DNA of 27,926 bases from an uncultured Flavobacteriales bacterium (lineage in GTDB: Bacteria > Bacteroidota > Bacteroidia > Flavobacteriales > Crocinitomicaceae), in the NCBI GenBank assembly GCA_946479985.1, contig CAMLIF010000042.1, positions 1-27,926 of the forward strand, read 5' to 3'. Shown one piece after another: positions 1 to 6,087 of the stretch. Each line of letters starts with the position of its first letter. Positions within the stretch are counted from its first letter, which is position 1. The notes below the pieces were generated by a model that was given only the letters and a program-made list of their open reading frames with translations, searched no databases and was not told where the DNA came from. A program made the position numbers and the translations under genes.

Positions 1-1
1 C

Positions 2-277
2 CCAATAAGAAGAACTAGAGAAGTTCTTGAGGGGTGGATAACTACCGATGGTATTGAAGAAAGACTTTTGATTCATAATTCGTCAGGTTATGGTCAACAT
101 TTTACTTCTCAAGCAAGTGATTGGGATTTGTTTCATTTTATTGAATGTAATTGTACAAAACAAATGATTCAGATTGAAAAACATATTAAACGAATGAAAA
201 GCAGGATTTATATTGAGAATTTGAAAAAATATCCTGAAATGAAAGATAAATTATTGTTGAAATATTCTTGCAACTGA
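2..277 (+). CDS. GIY-YIG nuclease family protein, 3' part only
   Basis: The reading frame is open from the left edge and stops at TGA 275-277, so the N-terminal half with the GIY and YIG motifs lies outside the window. The visible part has the C-terminal signature of small Bacteroidota GIY-YIG proteins: an ERLLIHNSS segment with the usual arginine-helix/HN motif, then FTSQASDWDL, then EKHIKRMKSRIYIENLKKYP. Family members are single-domain nucleases of about 85-100 residues, often uncharacterised and related to the UvrC/homing endonuclease catalytic module. A TTG at 68 could serve as a start, but it would remove conserved sequence, so this is treated as a partial gene. Its stop codon overlaps the 5' side of the tRNA-like anticodon stem that follows. 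The gene is AT-rich compared with most of the window, which suggests acquisition. The family is fairly certain; the biological role is not. Confidence 0.8.
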   Translation, partial: PIRRTREVLEGWITTDGIEERLLIHNSSGYGQHFTSQASDWDLFHFIECNCTKQMIQIEKHIKRMKSRIYIENLKKYPEMKDKLLLKYSCN

Positions 278-333
278 CTCTCCCGATAGCTATCGGGACA
301 GTAGGTGCTTGGTTCGATTCCAAGTGGGACCAC
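273..333 (+). other. tRNA 3'-half-like sequence with the anticodon loop replaced by a palindrome
   Basis: The 3' half fits tRNA geometry exactly. The T arm is CTTGG (308-312), loop TTCGATT (313-319), CCAAG (320-324). It is followed by a 7-nt acceptor strand TGGGACC (325-331) and discriminator A332. Five variable-loop bases (303-307) precede it. ACTGA at 273-277 can pair with ACAGT at 298-302 in four of five positions, as an anticodon stem. Where the 7-nt anticodon loop should be there is CTC plus an 18-nt palindrome. No D arm or acceptor 5' strand precedes it; that space is occupied by the GIY-YIG reading frame. It therefore cannot be a working tRNA as seen. It resembles a lysine-type tRNA around the anticodon stem (ACTGA...CAGT), but the identity is a guess. 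Confidence 0.6.
281..298. repeat. Perfect 18-nt palindrome TCCCGATAGCTATCGGGA
   Basis: The sequence equals its own reverse complement. It sits in the position of the anticodon loop of the tRNA-like half. From memory, CCCGATAGCTATCGGG is a frequent dispersed palindrome in Bacteroidota genomes, so this is likely a small repeat element that landed in, or belongs to, the tRNA-like unit. Confidence 0.75.
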
Positions 334-338
334 AAGAA

Positions 339-374
339 GAAAAAGCATTCAGCGTAAGTTGGATGCTTTTTCTT
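339..374 (+). terminator. Rho-independent terminator after the GIY-YIG/tRNA-like unit
   Basis: GAAAAAGCAT (339-348) pairs with ATGCTTTTTC (363-372), with two further inner pairs (C350-G361 and a T·G). The loop is AGCGTAAGTT. The 3' arm itself supplies the T-run, and TTT continues after it. The A-rich 5' arm means it could work in both directions. Confidence 0.7.
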
Positions 375-379
375 TTGCA

Positions 380-597
380 CTTCATTCTCTCAGCCGGGGC
401 TGACTCTTTCTCATTTTTTTCTTTTTTTTCTTTTTTCATAAGCAAGGCGTGGCTAGTTATAGTAGATAAACGTTAGTCAGTCGAACACTGCGCGTGATAA
501 ATATTAAGGAAAGTGGTTATTTTAATCCTGTGTGAAGAACTGTCTTTCATAATTTTTAATTAGTATTGAAAAATGCTATTCACATTACAAATATACC
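380..597. other. Gene-free stretch upstream of abiGi
   Basis: No plausible coding sequence is seen. A short hairpin CAGCC-GG-GGCTG (391-402) is followed by a pyrimidine-rich tract with T-runs (about 403-436), which is a weak terminator-like arrangement. Near the right end, TAGTATTG (561-568) matches the Bacteroidota -7 box TAnnTTTG at seven of eight positions and lies about 30 nt before the abiGi start. It is a possible promoter without a convincing -33 element. Confidence 0.4.
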
Positions 598-1341
598 ATG
601 GCTCTAAGTTCGAACTCTATTATTCACTTCACAAATACAAGTGATGCACTAAAAGGAATTTTACAAGAAAATTTTAAGATTAAGTATTGCTCAGAAATTC
701 TAACCTTAGAAACTGAACTGCTTTATGGTGCTCCGATTATTAGCTTTTGTGATATTCCGTTATCTCAAATAAAGGATCATATAGGTAAGTATGGTGCATA
801 TGGAATTGGGTTAACTAAAGAATGGGCGCAAAAACAAAAGCTTAATCCTGTAATTTACATTCAGCCCGGTTCTTTTCTTGCGAAAAGTATAGAAGAAAGT
901 TACAGGAATATTAATACTGAAAAAACTGTGGATTGGAGTAAGCTACCAGCGGACCAAAAGAATTGGTTAAATATTCTGAGATATGTAAAAAATTATGAGG
1001 CTGATCTTTCACGAGGTGGAGAAGTAATCAAAAATTACCGTTTTTCAGACGAGAGAGAATGGAGATATACGCCGAGTTATGAAGAGTGTAATGAAATGGC
1101 AATCGGTTTAGCAAGTTATCAAACAGAGGAACAAAAGAAATCGATTAATCAGGGTATAAGCCATTTGAGATTGGAATTTGAGCCTAACGATATAAAGTAT
1201 ATTATTATTGAACGAGAATCTGAAATTTCCGAATTTGTTGAGATATTAAAAAAATCAAAAGGCAATCATTATAGTTATAATGATGTTGAAAGGTTAATGA
1301 CCAGAATAATAACTTCTGAGCAAATTAAAACGGATTTATAA
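598..1341 (+). CDS. AbiGi-family abortive-infection (phage resistance) protein
   Basis: The 247-residue protein carries the family's landmarks in order: IIHFT near residues 8-12, SFCDIPLSQI (49-58), KYGAYGIGLTKEW (64-76), NPVIYI (83-88) and FSDEREWRY (149-157). This pattern fits the family named putative abortive phage resistance protein AbiGi, the partner of AbiGii in the lactococcal AbiG system. No AbiGii-like gene follows; the next genes are an unrelated ECF sigma locus on the other strand, so this copy is an orphan, or its partner lies elsewhere. There is no signal peptide or membrane helix, so it should be cytoplasmic. The ATG at 598 is preferred because homologues begin just before the HFT motif. 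The codons are very AT-rich, unlike the genes from 1430 on, which suggests horizontal transfer. Family assignment is from motif memory; the activity is unknown. Confidence 0.75.
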   Translation: MALSSNSIIHFTNTSDALKGILQENFKIKYCSEILTLETELLYGAPIISFCDIPLSQIKDHIGKYGAYGIGLTKEWAQKQKLNPVIYIQPGSFLAKSIEESYRNINTEKTVDWSKLPADQKNWLNILRYVKNYEADLSRGGEVIKNYRFSDEREWRYTPSYEECNEMAIGLASYQTEEQKKSINQGISHLRLEFEPNDIKYIIIERESEISEFVEILKKSKGNHYSYNDVERLMTRIITSEQIKTDL

Positions 1342-1429
1342 TTTTTTGCTTTGCGTGATTTAACAGTCCACCCAAACTATACAAATATCCTCTACCTGTT
1401 TCAATTCACAGAAAACACTCCGCCTCCAC

Positions 1430-2851
1430 TCAAAAATGAAACGTAAAACTCAGCGGCAAAACCAGTTCAGTCAGTTTTCCTTTGTAAAACGATTGTTTAT
1501 CTGAATTGAACTGCCAGTGATACATTGGTGCAATTCCGATCGAAAGATTCCTCCTAATGCGGTAATCCAGAAGCAAACCGCCACCAAGTTTGAAATAATT
1601 GAAACGTTCGTTTTCATACGGCTGAATTTGGATCACGGTCAATTCGTTCATCTGTAATTTTGAGTTCAGGTTTCCTGAAAAGCGCAAATCGGCACCCAGG
1701 GTGATTTTTTTCCACTGTAGCAGTTGATACGTTGTTCCAAGGGAAAAAAGCCATGAATTGATTTGGTATTCAGCGCTTACATTTTTTGCGAGGAAGCAAC
1801 TGTTTGCCCCGTCATCTTCAATATTCCCGAGCGGGATCAATTCGCCCACGCTGTAATGCTGAAAATAGTCGGCTTGGGTGATTGCCAAATTGTAGTTGAA
1901 TGATGTGTTCTTGCGGTTGAAGGAGATATTGGAATAAACACCGAGTTTAGGTTTGATCTTATAACTGAAGCCTGCACCAATTTCAACTCCTCCGGATTTA
2001 AACGGACGATTGCTCAATTGCCCGGATGTGAAATAATCTTTGAAAACGGCCATATCGTACATGGATGTTCCGCCATAAACACTTACTGCAAAGCGTGTAG
2101 GTTTTTCTCCTGATTCTTCATCTGGTTTTACAGCATCCGGAGCAGCAGACGTGTTTTTTAAGGTGTCTGTAGCGACTGCAGTTTCAGGCTCATCAGTTTC
2201 AGACTCTTTTTCAGTTTCAGTGTTCGTTTCGGTTTCAAGGCTTTCTTTTTTATCTGGCTGATTGTTTTCTGTCAATTCGGTTTTGTTGTCATTTGTCTCT
2301 CCATTGTCAGTCAGGTTTCCAGCTGAAGAAGTGTTGCCTGCATTGTCAATGGGATCGGGAAGTGGATTGAGGTTGTTTTTTCCTATGCTAGTTCGATTTT
2401 CATGAGTTTTTTTGTCTGAACTACTTGAGGCAGCTGAAACACCTGAAACGGAATTTCTTCCTTTACCCATGAATGATGTTGCCGGTCTATTTCCAGCAGT
2501 CTGAATACTTTGTTCTGAAGCGTTTTTAGAAATTGATTTCTCACGTGAATAATCTTCCGTACAAACTCTTTTATGAACCGGAGCTGAACTTTTATCATTC
2601 TCTATAGCCAACTTATTTTTAGACAATTGTCCGTTTTTCTCACTTGAATTTCCGGTAAACAAGTAAGCCGCTGAAAGTCCAGTAATTAATCCGATGCCGA
2701 TGAAGAAAAGCCAGAAAAATCCTCTTCTCTTCTTTTTAGGGAAAAGTTCTTCTTCAATATTATCCCAGACAAAATCAGGAACGTTCGCCGTTTTGTCTGA
2801 TAAATTATCTTTCAATAATTTTTCCAAGTCGTGTTGTTCGCTGTTTGTCAT
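1430..2851 (-). CDS. Putative anti-sigma/regulatory membrane protein with C-terminal outer-membrane-barrel-like domain
   Basis: The 473-residue product begins with a short, probably cytoplasmic region ending in a FVWDNIEEELFPKKKRR stretch, then one membrane helix (about 44-66). About 185 residues follow of low-complexity Ser/Thr/Asn/Glu/Asp-rich sequence (68-252). The end (253-473) has alternating, aromatic-rich beta strands starting FAVSVYGG and finishing LPLSFTFHF, the terminal Phe pattern of outer-membrane beta barrels. Its ATG overlaps the stop of the upstream ECF sigma gene as ATGA (2848-2851), so the two are translationally coupled. This gene order is common in Bacteroidota, where the second gene is often assumed to restrain the sigma factor. 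The anti-sigma role is inferred from context only; no zinc-binding ZAS motif is visible. It may span the whole envelope. Confidence 0.65.
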   Translation of the reverse strand: MTNSEQHDLEKLLKDNLSDKTANVPDFVWDNIEEELFPKKKRRGFFWLFFIGIGLITGLSAAYLFTGNSSEKNGQLSKNKLAIENDKSSAPVHKRVCTEDYSREKSISKNASEQSIQTAGNRPATSFMGKGRNSVSGVSAASSSSDKKTHENRTSIGKNNLNPLPDPIDNAGNTSSAGNLTDNGETNDNKTELTENNQPDKKESLETETNTETEKESETDEPETAVATDTLKNTSAAPDAVKPDEESGEKPTRFAVSVYGGTSMYDMAVFKDYFTSGQLSNRPFKSGGVEIGAGFSYKIKPKLGVYSNISFNRKNTSFNYNLAITQADYFQHYSVGELIPLGNIEDDGANSCFLAKNVSAEYQINSWLFSLGTTYQLLQWKKITLGADLRFSGNLNSKLQMNELTVIQIQPYENERFNYFKLGGGLLLDYRIRRNLSIGIAPMYHWQFNSDKQSFYKGKLTELVLPLSFTFHF

Positions 2852-3390
2852 GGTCGTTCCAGTTTTTCCTTTAGTACAGCTTTTGCTCTCGACAACTGAG
2901 ATCGCGATGTGCTTTCTGTGATGTTGAGCAGCAATCCTATTTCCTTGTGCGAATAATCCTCGAGAATAGCGAGATTCAGGATTGTTCTGTATCCAATAGG
3001 AAGTTCATTCATCGCACGCAGCAGTCTTTCTTCCGTTTCTTCTTTTTTCAGATAATGTGTTTCTTCCTCGATGAAATCCTCATTCTCGCGCAGTGAATTG
3101 TTAAATGTGAAATTCTTTTTATCAGTCTTGAGTTTTTGCAGGCAATTATTGACAGCAATCCGCTTGATCCAGCCTTCAAAGCTTCCATTCCCCTTGAAAG
3201 CGTCGATCTTGTGGTAAGCCGCTACGAAAGTTTCCTGCAGAATGTCCTGTGCATCGCCTTCGTTTTTCAGGTACCTGAGACATATGTAATACAATTTTCC
3301 CGAAAGCATTTTATACACATGCCTGAATGCCTCCGGATCTTTCGAATCCCGGAAAACTTCCAACGCATCATGTAACTCTGTAAACTTCAA
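2848..3390 (-). CDS. RNA polymerase sigma-70 factor, ECF subfamily
   Basis: The 180-residue protein has the two ECF domains. Region 2 spans about 18-88, with YICLRYLKNEGDAQDILQET and FEGWIKRIAVNNCL; region 4 spans about 122-176, with LPIGYRTILNLAILEDYSHK and a helix-turn-helix ending TSRSQLSRAKAVLK. It would direct RNA polymerase to an alternative promoter set. The frame has no ATG before residue 28, so translation must begin at TTG (3388-3390), or at another non-ATG codon, to keep region 2 whole. The gene overlaps the next gene by 4 nt and follows a lipoprotein gene 68 nt upstream, with a strong hairpin between them. Regulon and inducing signal are unknown. Confidence 0.9.
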   Translation of the reverse strand: MKFTELHDALEVFRDSKDPEAFRHVYKMLSGKLYYICLRYLKNEGDAQDILQETFVAAYHKIDAFKGNGSFEGWIKRIAVNNCLQKLKTDKKNFTFNNSLRENEDFIEEETHYLKKEETEERLLRAMNELPIGYRTILNLAILEDYSHKEIGLLLNITESTSRSQLSRAKAVLKEKLERP

Positions 3391-3404
3391 ATCAGGAATT
3401 TTAA

Positions 3405-3439
3405 GGAGGAAAGGATATAAAAAAAAGGTCCTTTCCTCC
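3405..3439 (-). promoter_or_regulatory. 11-bp hairpin just upstream of the ECF sigma start
   Basis: GGAGGAAAGGA (3405-3415) and TCCTTTCCTCC (3429-3439) are perfect inverted repeats with a 13-nt loop containing an A/T run. On the minus strand the hairpin ends about 14 nt before the TTG start of the sigma gene and lies after the lipoprotein stop. No T-run follows it on either strand, so it is a poor terminator. A role in mRNA stability or in controlling sigma translation is possible but unproven. Confidence 0.5.
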
Positions 3440-3458
3440 GTAATGTCTCAGTAGTGGA

Positions 3459-4091
3459 TTATTGATGTGCGATGCAAATACTTCTCAGCTCTGATTCAAA
3501 CAGATTTGCTCCAACGGTAACCGTTTCAAACTCCGGACCGGTAATAATCAGTGAATCAACTACACCTGTAAACCCTTCACCATTCATACCCATGTTTACA
3601 AATGCAGGCTGGAAAAAATGCTGTACCTGGTAGCCGTATGGCGCCAAATAATCATCCAGTGAATCGGCTGGACAGATGATCAATGGTGTGGAAGGGAATT
3701 TAACGTTCACTAAACTTGGATGATCGTTGGTGTTTGTAGCAAACCTTGCATGTGCAAAAGTGATCTTATTGGATGTACAAGCCAGTGGTAATTGTGACAT
3801 GTCAAAAGCAATCGACATTCCCTCCTGGTAATCGTAAAAACCGCTTGGAGTTCTGATTATTGGCGGAACAGGTTGAACTTCCTGTCCGTCTTCGTGAAAA
3901 AATGAGGTTTGATGCGCATAAGCCTCATTCACCATACCGTTTGAATCCAGGTTTATTTCTTCTCCCGCACAGAAAGAGCATTCCGGTGCTTCCGTTAGAT
4001 CTTTGTTTGCTGCTTGTGGTTCTTCTTTTTTGCATGACACAAGCGCACTAAAAGCGATCAACGCAATGGCTGTAATTTGTTTAGTTTTCAT
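3459..4091 (-). CDS. Predicted lipoprotein, function unknown
   Basis: The 210-residue product starts with a lipoprotein signal, MKTKQITAIALIAFSALVSC, with the lipobox ending at Cys20 followed by KKEEP. It should be exported and lipidated. The mature part contains a CSFC pair near residue 40, a GFYDYQEGMSIAFDMSQLP segment, and further cysteines (in LACTS, IICPA and SICIA) that could form disulfides in the periplasm. I recognise no domain. It lies upstream of the ECF sigma gene in the same direction, 68 nt apart, so it may belong to the same transcript and could sense or serve the sigma response. That link is contextual only. Confidence 0.7.
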   Translation of the reverse strand: MKTKQITAIALIAFSALVSCKKEEPQAANKDLTEAPECSFCAGEEINLDSNGMVNEAYAHQTSFFHEDGQEVQPVPPIIRTPSGFYDYQEGMSIAFDMSQLPLACTSNKITFAHARFATNTNDHPSLVNVKFPSTPLIICPADSLDDYLAPYGYQVQHFFQPAFVNMGMNGEGFTGVVDSLIITGPEFETVTVGANLFESELRSICIAHQ

Positions 4092-4183
4092 CTTATTCTT
4101 TATTAGTTAGTTTATCATTAAGATGACAAACACCCTATTTCGCTGCACCGATTTTTTGCTTATTTCGAAAAAAAATTCAACTG

Positions 4184-4227
4184 CCTGATCTTTAGATACA
4201 ACACCATCGAAAATCTAAAGAAACAGG
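4184..4227. repeat. Interrupted inverted repeat in a divergent intergenic region
   Basis: CTTTAGAT (4190-4197) is inverted as ATCTAAAG (4213-4220) around a 15-nt spacer. A second layer, CCTG (4184-4187) and CAGG (4224-4227), pairs outside it. It sits between the lipoprotein start (minus) and the 4285 gene (plus), so it could be an operator or a transcript hairpin. There is no T-run. Confidence 0.35.
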
Positions 4228-4284
4228 AGGTTGTGTGTTGTTACAGTTCGATTTTTTCTCTAATATTAGGTAAATACAAGCGTC

Positions 4285-4818
4285 ATGGTAGACAAAGAAA
4301 GAAGAAAAAAACTTGCATTTCATTTAAGACATCTGGCAGTTGGCGTTCTTTCGAATGACGATTTTGAAGACAAAGTTTCGGAAGAAGTAACAAATGGCTG
4401 GCTTCCGGAGCAATATTATAGAGCAGATGAATCGAAACTGGATGATCCGATTATTCGGCCAATGCTTGAACTCTGTTGGGGCTTGTATGACGACACAAGA
4501 CAGCATAAATTAAAAGGTTCAGACCAATTATCCGACGAAACACTAAAGATTATTGCAAGGTGTATTTTGTTTCTTCATTCGGATCAGGAATATAAATGGC
4601 CGTATTTCGACACGAATAATCCCTTGCTGAAATTTTCATTCAAAGAAGTTGTTTTAGCTATATTATCGTTGGGACAATTTTACCGGGATAAAAAGAAGCA
4701 GCAGTCTCAGGCATACATTGAGTTTAAGAAACTGGGGGATTTCGAACTTTGGCCGTTTTACACAGATAATGAGTATCAGTTCGAATTAAAAAAGCAACCG
4801 TTTTTAACAGGCAGCTGA
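4285..4818 (+). CDS. Conserved hypothetical protein
   Basis: The 177-residue soluble protein has no signal peptide or membrane helix. It starts at ATG 4285 with a basic, helical N-terminus (MVDKERRKKLAFHLRHLAVG) and has two notable segments, PIIRPMLELCWGLYDDTR and KIIARCILFLHSDQEYKWP. The rest is rich in aromatic and charged residues, ending around ELWPFYTDNEYQFELKKQP. I do not recognise a named domain; I believe similar proteins occur in other Bacteroidota, but I cannot confirm this. Base composition matches the surrounding chromosome. It stands alone: a divergent lipoprotein gene upstream and a TetR gene with its own operator 124 nt downstream. No function is proposed. Confidence 0.7.
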   Translation: MVDKERRKKLAFHLRHLAVGVLSNDDFEDKVSEEVTNGWLPEQYYRADESKLDDPIIRPMLELCWGLYDDTRQHKLKGSDQLSDETLKIIARCILFLHSDQEYKWPYFDTNNPLLKFSFKEVVLAILSLGQFYRDKKKQQSQAYIEFKKLGDFELWPFYTDNEYQFELKKQPFLTGS

Positions 4819-4890
4819 ATAATCGTTTAGATGATCAATTCGGAGGGTGAGACTCTAAATTTCTCGCATCTTCACACAATTATAATCATT

Positions 4891-4908
4891 ATATACCACT
4901 CGGTATAT
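4891..4908. promoter_or_regulatory. TetR operator upstream of tetR (ATATACC-N4-GGTATAT)
   Basis: ATATACC (4891-4897) and GGTATAT (4902-4908) form a perfect inverted repeat around ACTC. It overlaps the -33 region of the predicted tetR promoter, whose -7 box lies 8 nt further on, so a bound repressor would block transcription. The same half-sites occur at 5551-5568, in front of the next operon. Confidence 0.8.
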
Positions 4909-4915
4909 TTTTCAC

Positions 4916-4923
4916 TACATTTG
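4916..4923 (+). promoter_or_regulatory. Promoter -7 box of tetR (TACATTTG)
   Basis: TACATTTG is an exact match to the Bacteroidota -7 consensus TAnnTTTG, 20 nt before the tetR start. No clear TTG -33 element lies at the expected distance because the operator occupies that space. Confidence 0.6.
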
Positions 4924-4942
4924 CTCCAAACGAAACAGATTT

Positions 4943-5533
4943 ATGTCAAAATCCGAACGTACACGTCAATTCATCATAGAGAAAACAGCTCCTGTTTTTA
5001 ACGAGAAGGGTTATGCCGGAACGTCAATGAGTGATTTGACAACAGCTACCGGATTAACGAAAGGAAGTATTTACGGAAACTTTGAAAACAAAGATGAGGT
5101 AGCGCTTGCAGCTTTCGATCACAATTTCCAGCTGGTGACAAATTACATCCGCGGAAAGATGAGTGAAAAGGAAACAATCCTTGAAAAATTACTGGTGTAC
5201 CCGGAGGTTTACCGCGGTTTTATGACTATTCCATTTTTGCAGGGCGGTTGTCCGCTGGCAAATACAGCTACTGAAGCCGATGACAATCACATTTTGCTTA
5301 AGGTACGGGCTGCGGCGGCATTGCAAACCTGGCGTGAGTCTATTGATCGTTTGTTGAAAACAGGAATTGAACGCGGTGAATTAAAAGCTGATCTCAACTG
5401 CACGGAAACTGTTGCTGTATTAGCTGGATTGGTGCAAGGAGCTGTATTACAGACCAAACTGTCAGGCAAATTGAACTTCCTGAATGCAGCAATGGATTTT
5501 TTAGAGAAAACCATTATCGATTTGAAGAACTAA
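4943..5533 (+). CDS. TetR/AcrR-family transcriptional repressor
   Basis: This 196-residue protein has the N-terminal TetR DNA-binding domain (about 4-52): a helix with IIEKTAPVFNEKGYAGTSM, then SDLTTATGLTKGSIYGNFENK, where TKGSIYGNF is the recognition-helix region. The C-terminal ligand and dimer domain (about 60-196) contains GGCPLANTATEADD, typical of the AcrR-like branch that responds to small molecules. It starts at ATG 4943, 20 nt after an exact -7 box. Two identical palindromes, one before its own gene and one before the downstream operon, are almost certainly its binding sites. It would therefore repress itself and the DinB/thiolase/DUF1572 operon until an inducer, unknown here, binds. 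Confidence 0.93.
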   Translation: MSKSERTRQFIIEKTAPVFNEKGYAGTSMSDLTTATGLTKGSIYGNFENKDEVALAAFDHNFQLVTNYIRGKMSEKETILEKLLVYPEVYRGFMTIPFLQGGCPLANTATEADDNHILLKVRAAAALQTWRESIDRLLKTGIERGELKADLNCTETVAVLAGLVQGAVLQTKLSGKLNFLNAAMDFLEKTIIDLKN

Positions 5534-5540
5534 ATTTTTT

Positions 5541-5571
5541 TTGAACAACAATATACCGATTGGTATATTCT
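5541..5571 (+). promoter_or_regulatory. Promoter and TetR operator of the DinB-thiolase operon
   Basis: AATATACC (5550-5557) and GGTATATT (5562-5569) form a perfect 8-bp inverted repeat around GATT, matching the site before tetR. A possible promoter is TTG (5541-5543), 20-nt spacer, TATATTCT (5564-5571, six of eight to TAnnTTTG counting the free positions). The operator would then lie between and over the promoter elements. The first start codon is 15 nt beyond the palindrome. Confidence 0.75.
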
Positions 5572-5584
5572 AAAATGAAGAAAT

Positions 5585-6082
5585 ATGGAAATAAAAACTA
5601 TACGCGGGTTTCTTGATTATCATGAGAGAACAAAAGAAGCCACCAGAAGATTAATCAATGTAATTCCTCCTGATCAACTTGAGTTTGCCTATTTACAAGG
5701 GAAATTCACCATTGCGGATCTTATTCGTCACATTGCGGCAATTGAACGAACTGTTTTTGCAGAAATAGCAATTGGAAACCCACCAGCTTATAAAGGTTGC
5801 GGACCGGAATTGGCAGACGGTTATGATGGGATTGTTGCTTATTTCAATCGTATGAGTGAAGAATCGGCAGCAATATTTAAGTCTTTGAAAGACGACGATT
5901 TGGCGAGAAAAGTAACCACGATGAATGGCAGCAAAACAGATTTGGGTTCTTTCCTAAATGCCTTGTTCGTTCACGAAATTCATCACAGAGGAGCTTTATA
6001 CATCTATCTGAATATGATTGGCGTGAAAACACCACCGGTTTTTGGAATAACCGAAGAGCAAGTCAAACAATTTAGCATTTAA
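5585..6082 (+). CDS. DinB-fold metalloprotein (putative metal-dependent thiol transferase/hydrolase)
   Basis: The 165-residue four-helix protein has the DinB superfamily metal site: His49 in LIRHIAAIE, and His130 with His134 in HEIHHRGALY (H-x3-H), the standard histidine triad. Relatives include bacillithiol and mycothiol S-transferases and metal-dependent hydrolases; the substrate cannot be told from sequence. It is cytoplasmic, with no signal peptide. It is the first gene of the operon directly under the TetR palindrome; its ATG is 15 nt after the operator, and the thiolase ATG follows its stop by 5 nt. A second, different DinB-fold protein closes the same operon. The fold call is firm; any enzymatic role is inferred. 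Confidence 0.85.
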   Translation: MEIKTIRGFLDYHERTKEATRRLINVIPPDQLEFAYLQGKFTIADLIRHIAAIERTVFAEIAIGNPPAYKGCGPELADGYDGIVAYFNRMSEESAAIFKSLKDDDLARKVTTMNGSKTDLGSFLNALFVHEIHHRGALYIYLNMIGVKTPPVFGITEEQVKQFSI

Positions 6083-6087
6083 CAATT

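Noticed and set aside
271..333. Functional tRNA gene
   Set aside because: No D arm or acceptor 5' strand, and the anticodon loop is replaced by a palindrome.
186..380. Minus-strand open frame of 64 codons over the tRNA-like half
   Set aside because: It only reads the palindrome, T arm and terminator in reverse, and has no protein-like family pattern.
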